Shown piece after piece: positions 24,519 to 32,455 of a stretch of DNA of 64,000 nucleotides. The translations under genes were made by a program, and so were the position numbers. Every line of letters begins with the position of its first letter. The stretch's first letter is position 1. The stretch comes from Magnetaquicoccus sp039908525 (GTDB lineage: Bacteria; Pseudomonadota; Magnetococcia; Magnetococcales; Magnetaquicoccaceae): positions 124,001 to 188,000 of the forward strand of contig JAMOAY010000001.1 in the NCBI GenBank assembly GCA_039908525.1. The letters run 5' to 3'. The notes beneath the pieces were generated by a model. The model did not search any database and had not been told where the DNA came from. It worked only from the letters and a program-made list of their open reading frames with translations.

Positions 24519-25163
24519 CTACAAGACAAACGGCTGGCCGTCGCCCGCTGTCACCAGGGGAAAGGCGATGGTCTCAAACAACGTTGTCATTTTTTGTTCC
24601 CTGCCTCCCTGGACGCGCACCGCGTGCATGACCACATCCCCGGCTTTGCCGATGATCGCCACCAACCGACCCTGATCGCCCAGTTGAGCCAGCAGAGGCT
24701 CCGGAAGCCCTTCCACAGCGCCACAGACCAGGATGCCGTCAAACGGCGCCTGCTCCGACCAACCCTGTTCCCAGGCGCCGACCCGCCACGCAATGGAGCC
24801 CGTCTGGCCCAGCGCCATGCCCTGCTTTGCCAATACCTCGTCCGTCTCCAGGGCAAACACAACCGCTCCCAGTGTGTGCAACAGGGTGGCCTCATAGCCG
24901 GTGCCCGCCCCCACCACCAGCACCTTGCTACCTTCGGCAATGGACAAAGCCTGCACCAGCTTGCCGATCTGCATCGGCTTGAGGGTGCGGCGGGCGCCAC
25001 TCAGCGGCAGTGCATGATCCGAATAGGCAAAAGGCTGGTGGCCCCCTGCCACAAACACCTCCCTCGGCGTGGAAAGCATGGCGGACAGTAAAACCGGGCT
25101 GTCCACGCCGTTGGGAGCGACCTGAGATTTGACCATGTTGGTGCGTGCCAGAGAAAAATCCAT
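24519..25163 (-). CDS. Protein-L-isoaspartate O-methyltransferase family protein
   Basis: SAM-dependent methyltransferase of the PCMT group as found in alphaproteobacteria. It begins MDFSLARTNMVKSQVAPNGV and has the SAM motif VLVVGAGTGYEATLL; residues before it (PREVFVAGGHQPFAYSDHAL) match the family. The family usually reads LxxGxGSGYxxA, and here the loop is VGAGTGYEA. Motif post-I is ALETDEVLA. ATG at 25163 has AAGGGG 6 nt upstream. At 214 residues it is short, as in the alphaproteobacterial subgroup. Whether it repairs isoaspartate or has another role is not settled by sequence. Confidence 0.82.
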   Translation of the reverse strand: MDFSLARTNMVKSQVAPNGVDSPVLLSAMLSTPREVFVAGGHQPFAYSDHALPLSGARRTLKPMQIGKLVQALSIAEGSKVLVVGAGTGYEATLLHTLGAVVFALETDEVLAKQGMALGQTGSIAWRVGAWEQGWSEQAPFDGILVCGAVEGLPEPLLAQLGDQGRLVAIIGKAGDVVMHAVRVQGGREQKMTTLFETIAFPLVTAGDGQPFVL

Positions 25164-25225
25164 AAACATCCCCTTGTGTGTGTCAACTTGATCGTTGCGG
25201 GGGACCGGTTTGTATCGGTCCACCC

Positions 25226-25301
25226 TGCGGGGCTCCGCCCCCGCCCCGCCAGGGGCTTTGCCCCTGGACCCCACCAGGGGGATGATCCCCCTGGACCCGC
25301 C
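25226..25301. repeat. GC-rich multi-hairpin intergenic repeat, copy D
   Basis: Between the PCMT and murU genes. Order of palindromes: GCGGGGCTCCGCCCC, CCAGGGGCTTTGCCCCTGG and CCAGGGGGATGATCCCCCTGG. It is nearly identical to 56021-56096 and is the inverse of 20221-20290. Confidence 0.88.
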
Positions 25302-25333
25302 ATAGCCAAAAACCACCCCTCGCCATTGTAGCT

Positions 25334-26032
25334 TCAAAGTCCTGCGCGAATCCAGGTCATTTCCTCTGCTGCGGCCAATCGTTCCGGCGTGCCCATGTCT
25401 GCCCACTGGCCCTGGAGGAGAAACCCCCGCGCCCTTCCCGTCAACAGGGCATCGTCGAAAAAACGGTTGAGCGAAAAGGGGGCCAACGGATAACGGGTCA
25501 GGGCCGCCGGCGTCACCACCAGCATGCCGGAATAGGTCATGCTGCGGGGATCCCCGGCGGCGCGCTGCAACTGGCCACTCTGGGGGTCGCACATGAAATC
25601 ACCCCTCCCCCCCGGCGGGGGCGCCACCAGACCCAGCAGAGCGTCCATGCGCTGCGGATCAAAGGCGGACAGCAACTCCGGCAGATTGACATTCCACACG
25701 ATATCGCCGTTGACCACCAGAAACGGCTCGCTGCCCATGTGATGCAGGGCGTTGACCACCCCCCCCCCGGTGTCCAGGCAGGTCGCCTCCCGGGACCAAG
25801 TCACCTCGACCCCCCAGGCCGCTCCGTCACCGATGCAGTCGATCAGCTTGTCCGCCAGATGATAGGCGTTGATGACGACGCGGCGCACCCCCACCCGGGC
25901 CAGACGCATCAGGGTGTAGACGATGACCGGAGATCCTTGCACCTCCACCAAAGGCTTGGGAATGCGATCGGTCAAGGGGCGCAGACGTTCTCCCCGTCCG
26001 GCGGCCAGAATCATGGCATGCATGGTGTTCAT
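25334..26032 (-). CDS. murU: N-acetylmuramate alpha-1-phosphate uridylyltransferase
   Basis: Nucleotidyltransferase that makes UDP-MurNAc from MurNAc-1-P in cell-wall recycling. Signature: AMILAAGRGERLRPLTDRIP, then KPLVEVQGSPVIVYTLMRLA. Further support comes from ETGGG-like LDTGGGVVNAL, the metal-binding VVNGDIVWN and the C-terminal WADMGTPERLAAAE. Length is 232 residues. ATG overlaps the preceding amgK stop (ATGA). The amgK-murU pairing is the known MurNAc salvage module of Pseudomonas and many Gram-negatives, which separates it from glucose-1-phosphate nucleotidyltransferases. Confidence 0.88.
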   Translation of the reverse strand: MNTMHAMILAAGRGERLRPLTDRIPKPLVEVQGSPVIVYTLMRLARVGVRRVVINAYHLADKLIDCIGDGAAWGVEVTWSREATCLDTGGGVVNALHHMGSEPFLVVNGDIVWNVNLPELLSAFDPQRMDALLGLVAPPPGGRGDFMCDPQSGQLQRAAGDPRSMTYSGMLVVTPAALTRYPLAPFSLNRFFDDALLTGRARGFLLQGQWADMGTPERLAAAEEMTWIRAGL

Positions 26033-27015
26033 GGGGCGTAGCGATCGATCAATTCGGCCAACTCAGCCAACTCCGGATAACACGCCAGGGTCGGCCGCAC
26101 ATAGCCCATGGTGCGGGGAATATCCTCCAGATAGCCATGCTTGCCGTCCCGACGTGACAGACGACCGAAGATGCCGACCGCTTTCAGGTTGCGTTGCACG
26201 GCCATCCAGTCGAAGGCGCGCTGGAAACTTTGCCGATCCCGGGGGGTGTAGCCCAGTCGGTCGCGGGCCCCGGCCAGCCAGAGGGTGATGATCTCTTCTC
26301 GAAACGCTTCATCCCAGGCTACATAACAATCCCGCAACAGGCTGGCCAGATCATAGGTGATCGGGCCGACCACCGCATCCTGAAAATCCAGCACGCCGAC
26401 CCGTCGCTCCTGGTGCCACATCAGGTTGCGGCTGTGGTAGTCCCGATGCACAAAGACCACCGGTTGTTGCACAATCTCATCCAGCAACCGGTCGAATTGC
26501 AGGTCGAAACGCTGCCGGTCCTCCGCCGTGATGGACAGGTTGCGGATCTGTTCGATGTACCAGTCCGTGAACAGGGCCAACTCCCGGCGCAGCATGGCCC
26601 GATCGAATGGGCGCTGGTGCGCGATGCAGGAGCCATCCAGCGGGGTGGCCTGGATCGCCAGCAGGGTCTCCACCGCAGCCTGGTACAATAGACGGGGATC
26701 TCTCTGCTGGCGAATGGCCTCCAGGAAGGTCAGATCACCAAAATCCTCCAGCAACACAAAACCCGACGCCAAGTCGGCCTGCACGATGCGGGGTACCGGC
26801 ACGCCGAAGCGGACCAGAAACCGATCGATGTCGAGGAATGGCCCGGAATCCTCTTTGTCGGGCGGGGCATCCATGAGAATGAACCGTTCCTGGGCCGTCT
26901 CCACCCGATAATAACGGCGGAAAGAGGCATCGCCCGCCACCGGGGCAACGGTGCATGGCGCCGCTGCCAAGGCCTGGTGGAGAAAACGCTGTCGGGGATC
27001 ATGAGACGTGTGCAT
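26029..27015 (-). CDS. amgK: N-acetylmuramate/N-acetylglucosamine kinase AmgK
   Basis: Anomeric sugar kinase of the aminoglycoside-phosphotransferase fold; phosphorylates MurNAc at C1. Nucleotide loop region: VAGDASFRRYYRVETAQERF, then ILMDAPPDKED. The catalytic loop is VFVHRDYHSRNLMW and the metal-binding motif is VGVLDFQDAVVGP. ATG at 27015 gives 328 residues, with GAGG upstream, and overlaps the 3' end of tsaE by 17 nt. Next gene murU completes the pathway to UDP-MurNAc without MurQ. Confidence 0.88.
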   Translation of the reverse strand: MHTSHDPRQRFLHQALAAAPCTVAPVAGDASFRRYYRVETAQERFILMDAPPDKEDSGPFLDIDRFLVRFGVPVPRIVQADLASGFVLLEDFGDLTFLEAIRQQRDPRLLYQAAVETLLAIQATPLDGSCIAHQRPFDRAMLRRELALFTDWYIEQIRNLSITAEDRQRFDLQFDRLLDEIVQQPVVFVHRDYHSRNLMWHQERRVGVLDFQDAVVGPITYDLASLLRDCYVAWDEAFREEIITLWLAGARDRLGYTPRDRQSFQRAFDWMAVQRNLKAVGIFGRLSRRDGKHGYLEDIPRTMGYVRPTLACYPELAELAELIDRYAP

Positions 27016-27496
27016 GCAACGGAAACCTCTGCAACAACTGATGGGCGGCGGCACCTTGGGCGGTCAGCTCAATCTGTCGCCAGTCGGGATGGCCATGCAC
27101 ATAGGTCAGGCAGAGACGCAGATGCTGGGCAGGGATCCACGCACCCCCCCGCTCCGGCCACTCCACCAGCAGCACAGCCTCTCCATCCAGATACTCTTCC
27201 ATGCCGATAAAGCCGAGCTCATCGGCGTGCGTGAGACGATACAGGTCAAAATGGTGCGCTGGCGGGCGAGCCTCGGGATAGCTGTTCACCAGGGTAAAGG
27301 TGGGGCTGGTGATATAGGCATCGGTCACCCCCAGGCCACGCAGGATCCCCCGCGCCAGCACGCTCTTGCCGGTGCCGAGATCACCCTCCAACAGAACCAC
27401 CAACCCCGCCGGGAGCAGGCCGGCCAGGGCGCGGGCCCACGCTTCGCTCTCCGCTTCGGAACGAGTGGTGAAACGATGCACCGGCGGCGTGTTCAA
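26999..27496 (-). CDS. tsaE: tRNA threonylcarbamoyladenosine biosynthesis ATPase TsaE
   Basis: ATPase that with TsaB and TsaD makes t6A37 in ANN-decoding tRNAs. It has Walker A EGDLGTGKS (residues 37-45), TSPTFTLVNSY and the conserved HFDLYRL, then VLLVEWPERG. Length is 165 residues. The annotated start is TTG at 27496, overlapping the CBS gene stop; GTG at 27481 is an alternative. TsaE genes often sit next to amgK-murU in Pseudomonas-like clusters, as here. Confidence 0.92.
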   Translation of the reverse strand: MNTPPVHRFTTRSEAESEAWARALAGLLPAGLVVLLEGDLGTGKSVLARGILRGLGVTDAYITSPTFTLVNSYPEARPPAHHFDLYRLTHADELGFIGMEEYLDGEAVLLVEWPERGGAWIPAQHLRLCLTYVHGHPDWRQIELTAQGAAAHQLLQRFPLHAHVS

Positions 27497-27954
27497 AGGG
27501 CGTCGGTATGATCCACCAGCATGGCGCGGATCACATCCCGTTTGCCAATGATGCCCACCACGCTCTCCCCCCTCAACACCGGCAGCAGCGCCACCTGCTC
27601 TTCGCTCAACAGGGTGGCCACCTCCGACAGATCCATCTCCTCGTCGGCCACCACCACCTCGGTGGTCATGATATCCTGGGCGGTGGAACCGGCCATTTTG
27701 CGCAGTTCCGACTCGTAGCGGCGCTCACCGGCCACCGGGATGACCACATCCAGGATGGTGACCAGGGTGGGCAGATGGATCTTCTTGACCCGGTCCACCA
27801 AGTCCCCTTCGGTGATGATGCCCATCAGCCCCACCTCGCCGATGACGGGCACCCCGCTGATCTTTTTCTCGGTCAACAGCGCAGCCACCTCCTGGATGGG
27901 CATATCGGGGGGCACGGAGATGACCTCGCGCGTCATGAACTCTTTGGCTTGCAC
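27493..27954 (-). CDS. Stand-alone CBS-pair protein
   Basis: Two tandem CBS motifs fill the 153 residues: FMTREVISVPPDMPIQEVAA with GVPVIGEVGLMGIITEGDLV, then IMTTEVVVADEEMDLSEVAT with ALLPVLRGESVVGIIGKRDV. CBS pairs usually bind adenosine nucleotides and control a partner. No catalytic domain is attached. GTG at 27954 has AGGAG 7 nt upstream. First of the run CBS-tsaE-amgK-murU, with overlapping stops and starts. Confidence 0.88.
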   Translation of the reverse strand: MQAKEFMTREVISVPPDMPIQEVAALLTEKKISGVPVIGEVGLMGIITEGDLVDRVKKIHLPTLVTILDVVIPVAGERRYESELRKMAGSTAQDIMTTEVVVADEEMDLSEVATLLSEEQVALLPVLRGESVVGIIGKRDVIRAMLVDHTDAL

Positions 27955-28044
27955 CGGATTTCTCCTTTCTATGTCACCTTGAGTCAGAATACCCTGTCAT
28001 GCTACGCCTTTTTCAGCCGATTCACAATTGCCGACGGTGTCCCC

Positions 28045-28422
28045 ATGACCCTTAAAATTTTGTTGCCCCTCCTCGTTGCCCTGCTGCTCTATTTTCTTGG
28101 CAAGAGCCACGCCCGGCGCGGCGGTCTGGCGAGCCCGGTTGCCCACTCCCGGCCAACCGCCCGCTCGGCCCGCTGGTCCCGCGCATTTCGCCTTGTGGCC
28201 TTTCTGCTGGCGGGGGTGTCGCTGCTCTCCGCCATCTGGATAGTCTACGAAGAGTGGCAGGCGGCTCACAAAACGGTGGTCGTGCGCGTCATCCATGTGC
28301 AGACCGGAGCGACCACCACCTACCAGGCCCTGCAAGGTCAGGTGCATGGTCGCAGCTTTCAGACCCTGGATGGTCGCCAGGTGCGCCTGGCGGATGTCGA
28401 GCGGATGGAGGTGGAGGAGTGA
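28045..28422 (+). CDS. Small membrane protein of unknown function
   Basis: 125 residues with two hydrophobic spans, ILLPLLVALLLYFLG (residues 5-19) and LVAFLLAGVSLLSAIWIVYE (about 50-69), joined by a basic loop. A small C-terminal beta-rich domain follows (VVVRVIHVQTGATTTYQALQ, then GRSFQTLDGRQVRLADVERM). No family recognised. It is divergent from the CBS gene. The ribosome site is weak; the frame is open upstream, but homology-like composition starts at this ATG. Confidence 0.65.
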   Translation: MTLKILLPLLVALLLYFLGKSHARRGGLASPVAHSRPTARSARWSRAFRLVAFLLAGVSLLSAIWIVYEEWQAAHKTVVVRVIHVQTGATTTYQALQGQVHGRSFQTLDGRQVRLADVERMEVEE

Positions 28423-28529
28423 TCCTGAACCGGCCATGCTTGAGGCCGCACGCAATCAATCGTCGCTTTGTCCGTTTGCGCCGGGCATACTGTGGATTTT
28501 CAGAAAACCATTGGATCAGGGGGTGAACG

Positions 28530-30026
28530 GTGGCGTGCAACACGGCCAAAGGGAACAATCAGAATGGGGCCACGCCTGGCTTCGAAGCGGGGCTGTTTCG
28601 GGCCGCCGACAAACTGCGACAAAACCTGGAACCCTCTGAATACAAGGATGTCGTCCTGGGGTTGGTGTTTCTCAGGCACATCTCCGACGAGCACCTGGCA
28701 GAGAACCTCTTCCGGGTGCCCAAAGAGGCGCGCTGGTCTCATCTGCAGGCCAACAGCAGGCTGCCCGGCATCGGCAGGCTGATCGATGAGGCCATGACAG
28801 CCATCGAGGCCAGGAACGCCTCTCTCAAGGGGGTGCTGACCGGTGAGTACAGCCGTCCGGCCCTCAACAAGGTGATGCTGGGAGGGTTGATCGATCTGAT
28901 CTCGGGCATTGCCATGGGCGAGACCGGCGACAGGGCACGGGATATGTTGGGGCGCGTGTATGAATATTTCCTGGCCGGGTTTGCCGAGGCCGAGGGTCGA
29001 CGGGGCGGCGCGTTTTACACACCTCAGTCGGTGGTGCGGGTGCTGGTGGAGGTTCTGGAGCCTGACAAGGGGCGGGTCTATGATCCCTGCTGCGGCTCAG
29101 GCGGCATGTTGGTCCAGTCCGAAAGATTCGTCCGGGAGCACGGCGGAGCTGTCGGCGCCATCTCCATCCATGGGCAGGAGAGCAGCGACACCACGTGGCG
29201 ATTGGCCAGGATGAATCTGGCGGTGCGGGGCATGGACGCCGACATCCGCTGGAACAACGAAGGCAGTTTGCACAAGGACGCGTTCAAGGATCTCAGGGCG
29301 GACTTTATCCTGGCCAACCCTCCCTTCCATGTTTCCGACTGGGGCGGCGACCGGTTGCGGGAGGATGCGCGATGGCAATACGGCGTGCCACCGGCAGGCA
29401 ACGCCAACTTCGCCTGGCTTCAGCATATCCTCCACCATCTGGCCCCCAACGGCATGGCGGGTGTGGTACTGGCCAATGGTTCCGTCTCTTCCACCCAGGC
29501 TGGAGAGGGAGAGATTCGCCGCGCGATGGTGGAGGCGGACGTGGTGGATTGCATGGTGGCTCTGCCGGGGCAACTATTCTACTCCACCCAGATTCCCGCC
29601 TGCCTGTGGTTTCTGGCGCGCAACAAGAATCCTGGCAAGGGGTGGCGGGATCGCAGGGGAGAGGTGTTGTTCATCGATGCCCGCAAACTGGGTCGGTTGG
29701 CAGACCGTACCCGGCGGGAGTTTGACCCGGAGGAGATCCAGAAAATTGCTCAGACCTGTCGTTCCTGGCGGGGTGAACCGGGGGCTGGCCCATACGCCGA
29801 TGAAGCCGGGTTTTGCAAGGCGGTCACCCTGGATGAAATCCGCACCCACAACCATGTGTTGACGCCAGGACGCCATGTCGGTGCGGTGACGGCAGATGAG
29901 GATGATACCCCTTTCGTGGAGCGGTTCATGCAACTGCAGAAAAGTCTCGAGACCCATTTTGCCGAGGGGGAAAGGTTGGAAACGGTGATTCGGATGAACC
30001 TTGGACGGTTGGTGTTGCCTCAATGA
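28530..30026 (+). CDS. hsdM: Type I DNA methyltransferase subunit HsdM
   Basis: N6-adenine methyltransferase subunit of a type I system. The SAM motif DPCCGSGG is at residues 185-192 and catalytic NPPF at 263-266; the HsdM N-terminal helical domain starts FEAGLFRAADKLRQNLEPSE. Oddity: between LGLVFLRHISD and LAENLFRVPKEARW only about two residues remain, where family members usually carry 20-30 (the FEER... segment), so a small internal deletion is likely. The GTG start has GGGG upstream. Length is 498 residues. The following genes are a HEPN-like protein and a chimeric specificity remnant; there is no hsdR. Confidence 0.92.
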   Translation: MACNTAKGNNQNGATPGFEAGLFRAADKLRQNLEPSEYKDVVLGLVFLRHISDEHLAENLFRVPKEARWSHLQANSRLPGIGRLIDEAMTAIEARNASLKGVLTGEYSRPALNKVMLGGLIDLISGIAMGETGDRARDMLGRVYEYFLAGFAEAEGRRGGAFYTPQSVVRVLVEVLEPDKGRVYDPCCGSGGMLVQSERFVREHGGAVGAISIHGQESSDTTWRLARMNLAVRGMDADIRWNNEGSLHKDAFKDLRADFILANPPFHVSDWGGDRLREDARWQYGVPPAGNANFAWLQHILHHLAPNGMAGVVLANGSVSSTQAGEGEIRRAMVEADVVDCMVALPGQLFYSTQIPACLWFLARNKNPGKGWRDRRGEVLFIDARKLGRLADRTRREFDPEEIQKIAQTCRSWRGEPGAGPYADEAGFCKAVTLDEIRTHNHVLTPGRHVGAVTADEDDTPFVERFMQLQKSLETHFAEGERLETVIRMNLGRLVLPQ

Positions 30027-30457
30027 ATAACAAAACACTGGATCTCAGTTCACTGCGCAGCGCTGTCACTTCGTTGGAGGATGGTCTCGAAGTAGTCAGT
30101 GACAGCGAATGGTTCAACCGGCAATCCTCCAAGGTGCAAAATACCCTGGTGGCGGGTGTGATCCAGAACTTTGAGTTTGTTTACGAGCTGAGCATTAAAA
30201 TGATCAAGCGGCAGATTGAAATCGAATCGGCCAGTCCGAACGAGGTGGATGGGACCAATTTCCGCGAGGTGCTGCGTGTCGCGGCTGAAAAGGGGATGAT
30301 CGCCGATGTCGAGGCATGGTTCCAGTACCGCAAGATGCGTAATGTCTCCTCGCACACCTATGACCATGACAAGGCCAGACGGGTTTGCCAGGAGACCCTG
30401 ACATTCATCAGTGATGCGCGATCCTTGCTCAATCGTCTGGAATCCCGCAATGGGTGA
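30023..30457 (+). CDS. HI0074-family nucleotidyltransferase partner (HEPN-like)
   Basis: Resembles the HI0074 group that pairs with minimal nucleotidyltransferases (HI0073). Such pairs act as toxin-antitoxin modules in several genera. Seen: LRSAVTSLEDGLEVVSDSEW, VQNTLVAGVIQNFEFVYELS, then KMIKRQIEIE, FREVLRVAAEKGMI and the RxxxxH-like RNVSSHTYD (residues about 108-116). Length is 144 residues, normal. ATG overlaps the hsdM stop (ATGA), and its 3' end overlaps the start of the next gene by 8 nt. Its expected partner survives only as the first domain of that chimeric gene. Confidence 0.85.
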   Translation: MNNKTLDLSSLRSAVTSLEDGLEVVSDSEWFNRQSSKVQNTLVAGVIQNFEFVYELSIKMIKRQIEIESASPNEVDGTNFREVLRVAAEKGMIADVEAWFQYRKMRNVSSHTYDHDKARRVCQETLTFISDARSLLNRLESRNG

Positions 30458-31229
30458 GCCCCCTTTGGTCGACATCCGCCCGGATCATTGGGAGATCGTG
30501 CGGGAAATTTTGCATAAATACGTGCCCGACCGGGAAGTCTGGGCCTTCGGTTCCCGCGCCCGTTGGACGGCCAAACAGTATTCCGATCTGGATTTGGCTG
30601 TTCTGGGTGATGAACCGTTGGATCTGGACATTCAGGCCGGGATGGAAGAGGATTTCAGCGAGTCGGATCTGCCCTTCAAGGTCGATGTGGTGGATTGGGC
30701 GACCACCGCAGAGACTTTCAGGGAGATTGTCGAGAAGGATCGGGTGGTGGTGCAAAGAGGCGGACAACGCACCATCACCCAACTCCTTGGTGCGTTGGAT
30801 GACAAAATCGAATGGAATCGCCGCATGAACGCCGACCTGGAGGCGATGGCGCGGGCATTGTTCAAGGACTGGTTTGTGGACTTTGGTCCGGTGCGCGCCA
30901 AGGTTGAGGGCCGACCGGCCTACCTTGCCCCGGAGATCTGGGAACTTTTTCCTGGTGCACTGGATGGTGAGGAGAGGCCGGTGGGGTGGACAGAAAGACC
31001 CATCACGTCGTTCTTCTCCATGGTGGGTGGGGAGACACCCAGGAGATCCTTTTCAACAATCACCCGGCAGATTTTCGAGGAAACGACCTTTGTATACGCA
31101 TCGGACGGTGTGTTCAAGGCGTTTGAGGAAATGGTTCACCCACAATGTGCCATGATCGAGGCGAACACGACAGAATCTCGCACACTCACCCAACTCCGCG
31201 ATCTGCTCCTCTCCAGACTGATCAATTGA
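30450..31229 (+). CDS. Chimera: minimal nucleotidyltransferase fused in frame to a truncated HsdS specificity subunit
   Basis: Residues 1-102 are an MNT/HI0073 nucleotidyltransferase with WAFGSRARWTAKQYSDLDLA (GSR at 34-36, aspartates 46 and 48) and VDVVD near 78-82. From about residue 106 the protein continues as an HsdS conserved spacer: QRTITQLLGALDDKIEWNRR, then MARALFKDWFVDFGPVRAK and LFPGALDGEERPVGW. A stub of a second target-recognition domain follows (ITSFFSMVGGETPRR) and then the HsdS C-terminal helix (MIEANTTESRTLTQLRDLLL). The first recognition domain and most of the second are absent. Normal loci carry MNT and a roughly 400-residue HsdS as separate genes. Best read as a deletion fusion; DNA recognition is probably lost. 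Confidence 0.82.
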   Translation: MGEPPLVDIRPDHWEIVREILHKYVPDREVWAFGSRARWTAKQYSDLDLAVLGDEPLDLDIQAGMEEDFSESDLPFKVDVVDWATTAETFREIVEKDRVVVQRGGQRTITQLLGALDDKIEWNRRMNADLEAMARALFKDWFVDFGPVRAKVEGRPAYLAPEIWELFPGALDGEERPVGWTERPITSFFSMVGGETPRRSFSTITRQIFEETTFVYASDGVFKAFEEMVHPQCAMIEANTTESRTLTQLRDLLLSRLIN

Positions 31230-31320
31230 CTCCGGACCCCCAACCTGCCATCATGCCCCCGGTGGAAGATGTCACATCTTCGCGCCATCCGGTTTCACAA
31301 TCCATACGGGAATACAAGAG

Positions 31321-32451
31321 ATGAGGGATGAGGAGGACGATTCCCGCAATACCATTCTGGAAGACCGGGTCGCCGAGTTGGAGCGCAATCAGAAGCGCCT
31401 GGACACCCTGCACAAGCTGTCCAGCCTGGGCTTGTCAGACACGGACCTGCGCACCCAGATGGCCAATGCGCTGGACATTATTCTCTCGGAATTTGCGCCG
31501 CTGGTGCATGCAGAACGGCGAGGGGCCATTTTTGTCTGGGACCGTCATCACCGGGAACTGCGCCTGGTGGCGCACCATCAACTCTCCCCGCCACTGGTGC
31601 GCCAGTGTGCCCGATTGCAGCCGGGACAATGTTTGTGTGGCCGGGTGGCGGGGACGCGGGAGATGCTGTTCGCCCATTGTATCGACGAGAGACACTCCAT
31701 CCGCTTCGAGGGGATGACACCCCACGGGCACTTCATCGTCCCCATCACGAGCGGCCGGAGACTTCTCGGCGTGCTGAACATGTATACCGAACATGGCCAG
31801 ATCCCCTCGGAGGAAGACAAACAGCAACTGGATGCCATCGCCAATTTTCTGGCGGTTCTGATCAAATCGGAACAGGGACGTGCGTTGGATGTCCTTTCCT
31901 CAACCCGTCTGTGGGTGATCGAACAGGAGATCATGGGCGACCATGGACAGGACATGCTGGAAATCAGCAGCAAATTTGCGAGATTGTTGGCCAAGGCCTG
32001 CCCGGATTATGCCCAGTATGTGTCCGCGCTGGAGGAGTTGATCATAAACGCCATCGAGCATGGGGTATGTGGCATCACCACGGAAGAAAAGAGCCTGCTG
32101 AAGGGAGGGGTTATCGGCCAGCCTGGGCATGACTTTACCAAACTGGATGGCCATGTGTGGCGGGAGGAGGTTGCCCGCAGACTGGCCCTCCATCATGGCG
32201 AGTCTGTCAGCGTTGCATTCGAGCAGACGGAGACCGAGATCCGCATTACCGTCACCGATCCCGGCGACGGGTTCGATGTGCGCGCCTTTCGGGAAAAACG
32301 GGAACGGTTGCTCATGCACCCGAACGGACGGGGCATCCAGGTGGCCGAGCATGTGTTCGACGCGCTGGAATACAACGACAAAGGCAACCAGGTGACGGCC
32401 ATCATCAAAAAACCGGTGGCCGGGCATCCGTCCGGCCACCCGACCCCCTGA
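31321..32451 (+). CDS. GAF-domain protein with RsbW-type ATPase domain
   Basis: After an acidic coiled start, a GAF sensor spans about residues 30-185 (RRGAIFVWDRHHRELRLVAH; MLFAHCIDERHSIRFEGM; HFIVPITSGRRLLGVLNMYT). A GHKL ATPase of the anti-sigma kinase kind follows, with the N box ALEELIINAIEHGVCGI, G1 VTDPGDGFD and G2 NGRGIQVAEHVFDAL. An insert of about 50 residues lies between the N and G1 boxes, as in the HsbR-like protein at 14455. No receiver, HisKA or phosphatase domain. A kinase for a STAS partner is the likely role; the partner is not adjacent. Length is 376 residues. Confidence 0.83.
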   Translation: MRDEEDDSRNTILEDRVAELERNQKRLDTLHKLSSLGLSDTDLRTQMANALDIILSEFAPLVHAERRGAIFVWDRHHRELRLVAHHQLSPPLVRQCARLQPGQCLCGRVAGTREMLFAHCIDERHSIRFEGMTPHGHFIVPITSGRRLLGVLNMYTEHGQIPSEEDKQQLDAIANFLAVLIKSEQGRALDVLSSTRLWVIEQEIMGDHGQDMLEISSKFARLLAKACPDYAQYVSALEELIINAIEHGVCGITTEEKSLLKGGVIGQPGHDFTKLDGHVWREEVARRLALHHGESVSVAFEQTETEIRITVTDPGDGFDVRAFREKRERLLMHPNGRGIQVAEHVFDALEYNDKGNQVTAIIKKPVAGHPSGHPTP

Positions 32452-32455
32452 CCCC

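Noticed and set aside
28530..31229. A complete type I restriction-modification system
   Set aside because: hsdR is missing and the specificity subunit lacks its recognition domains.
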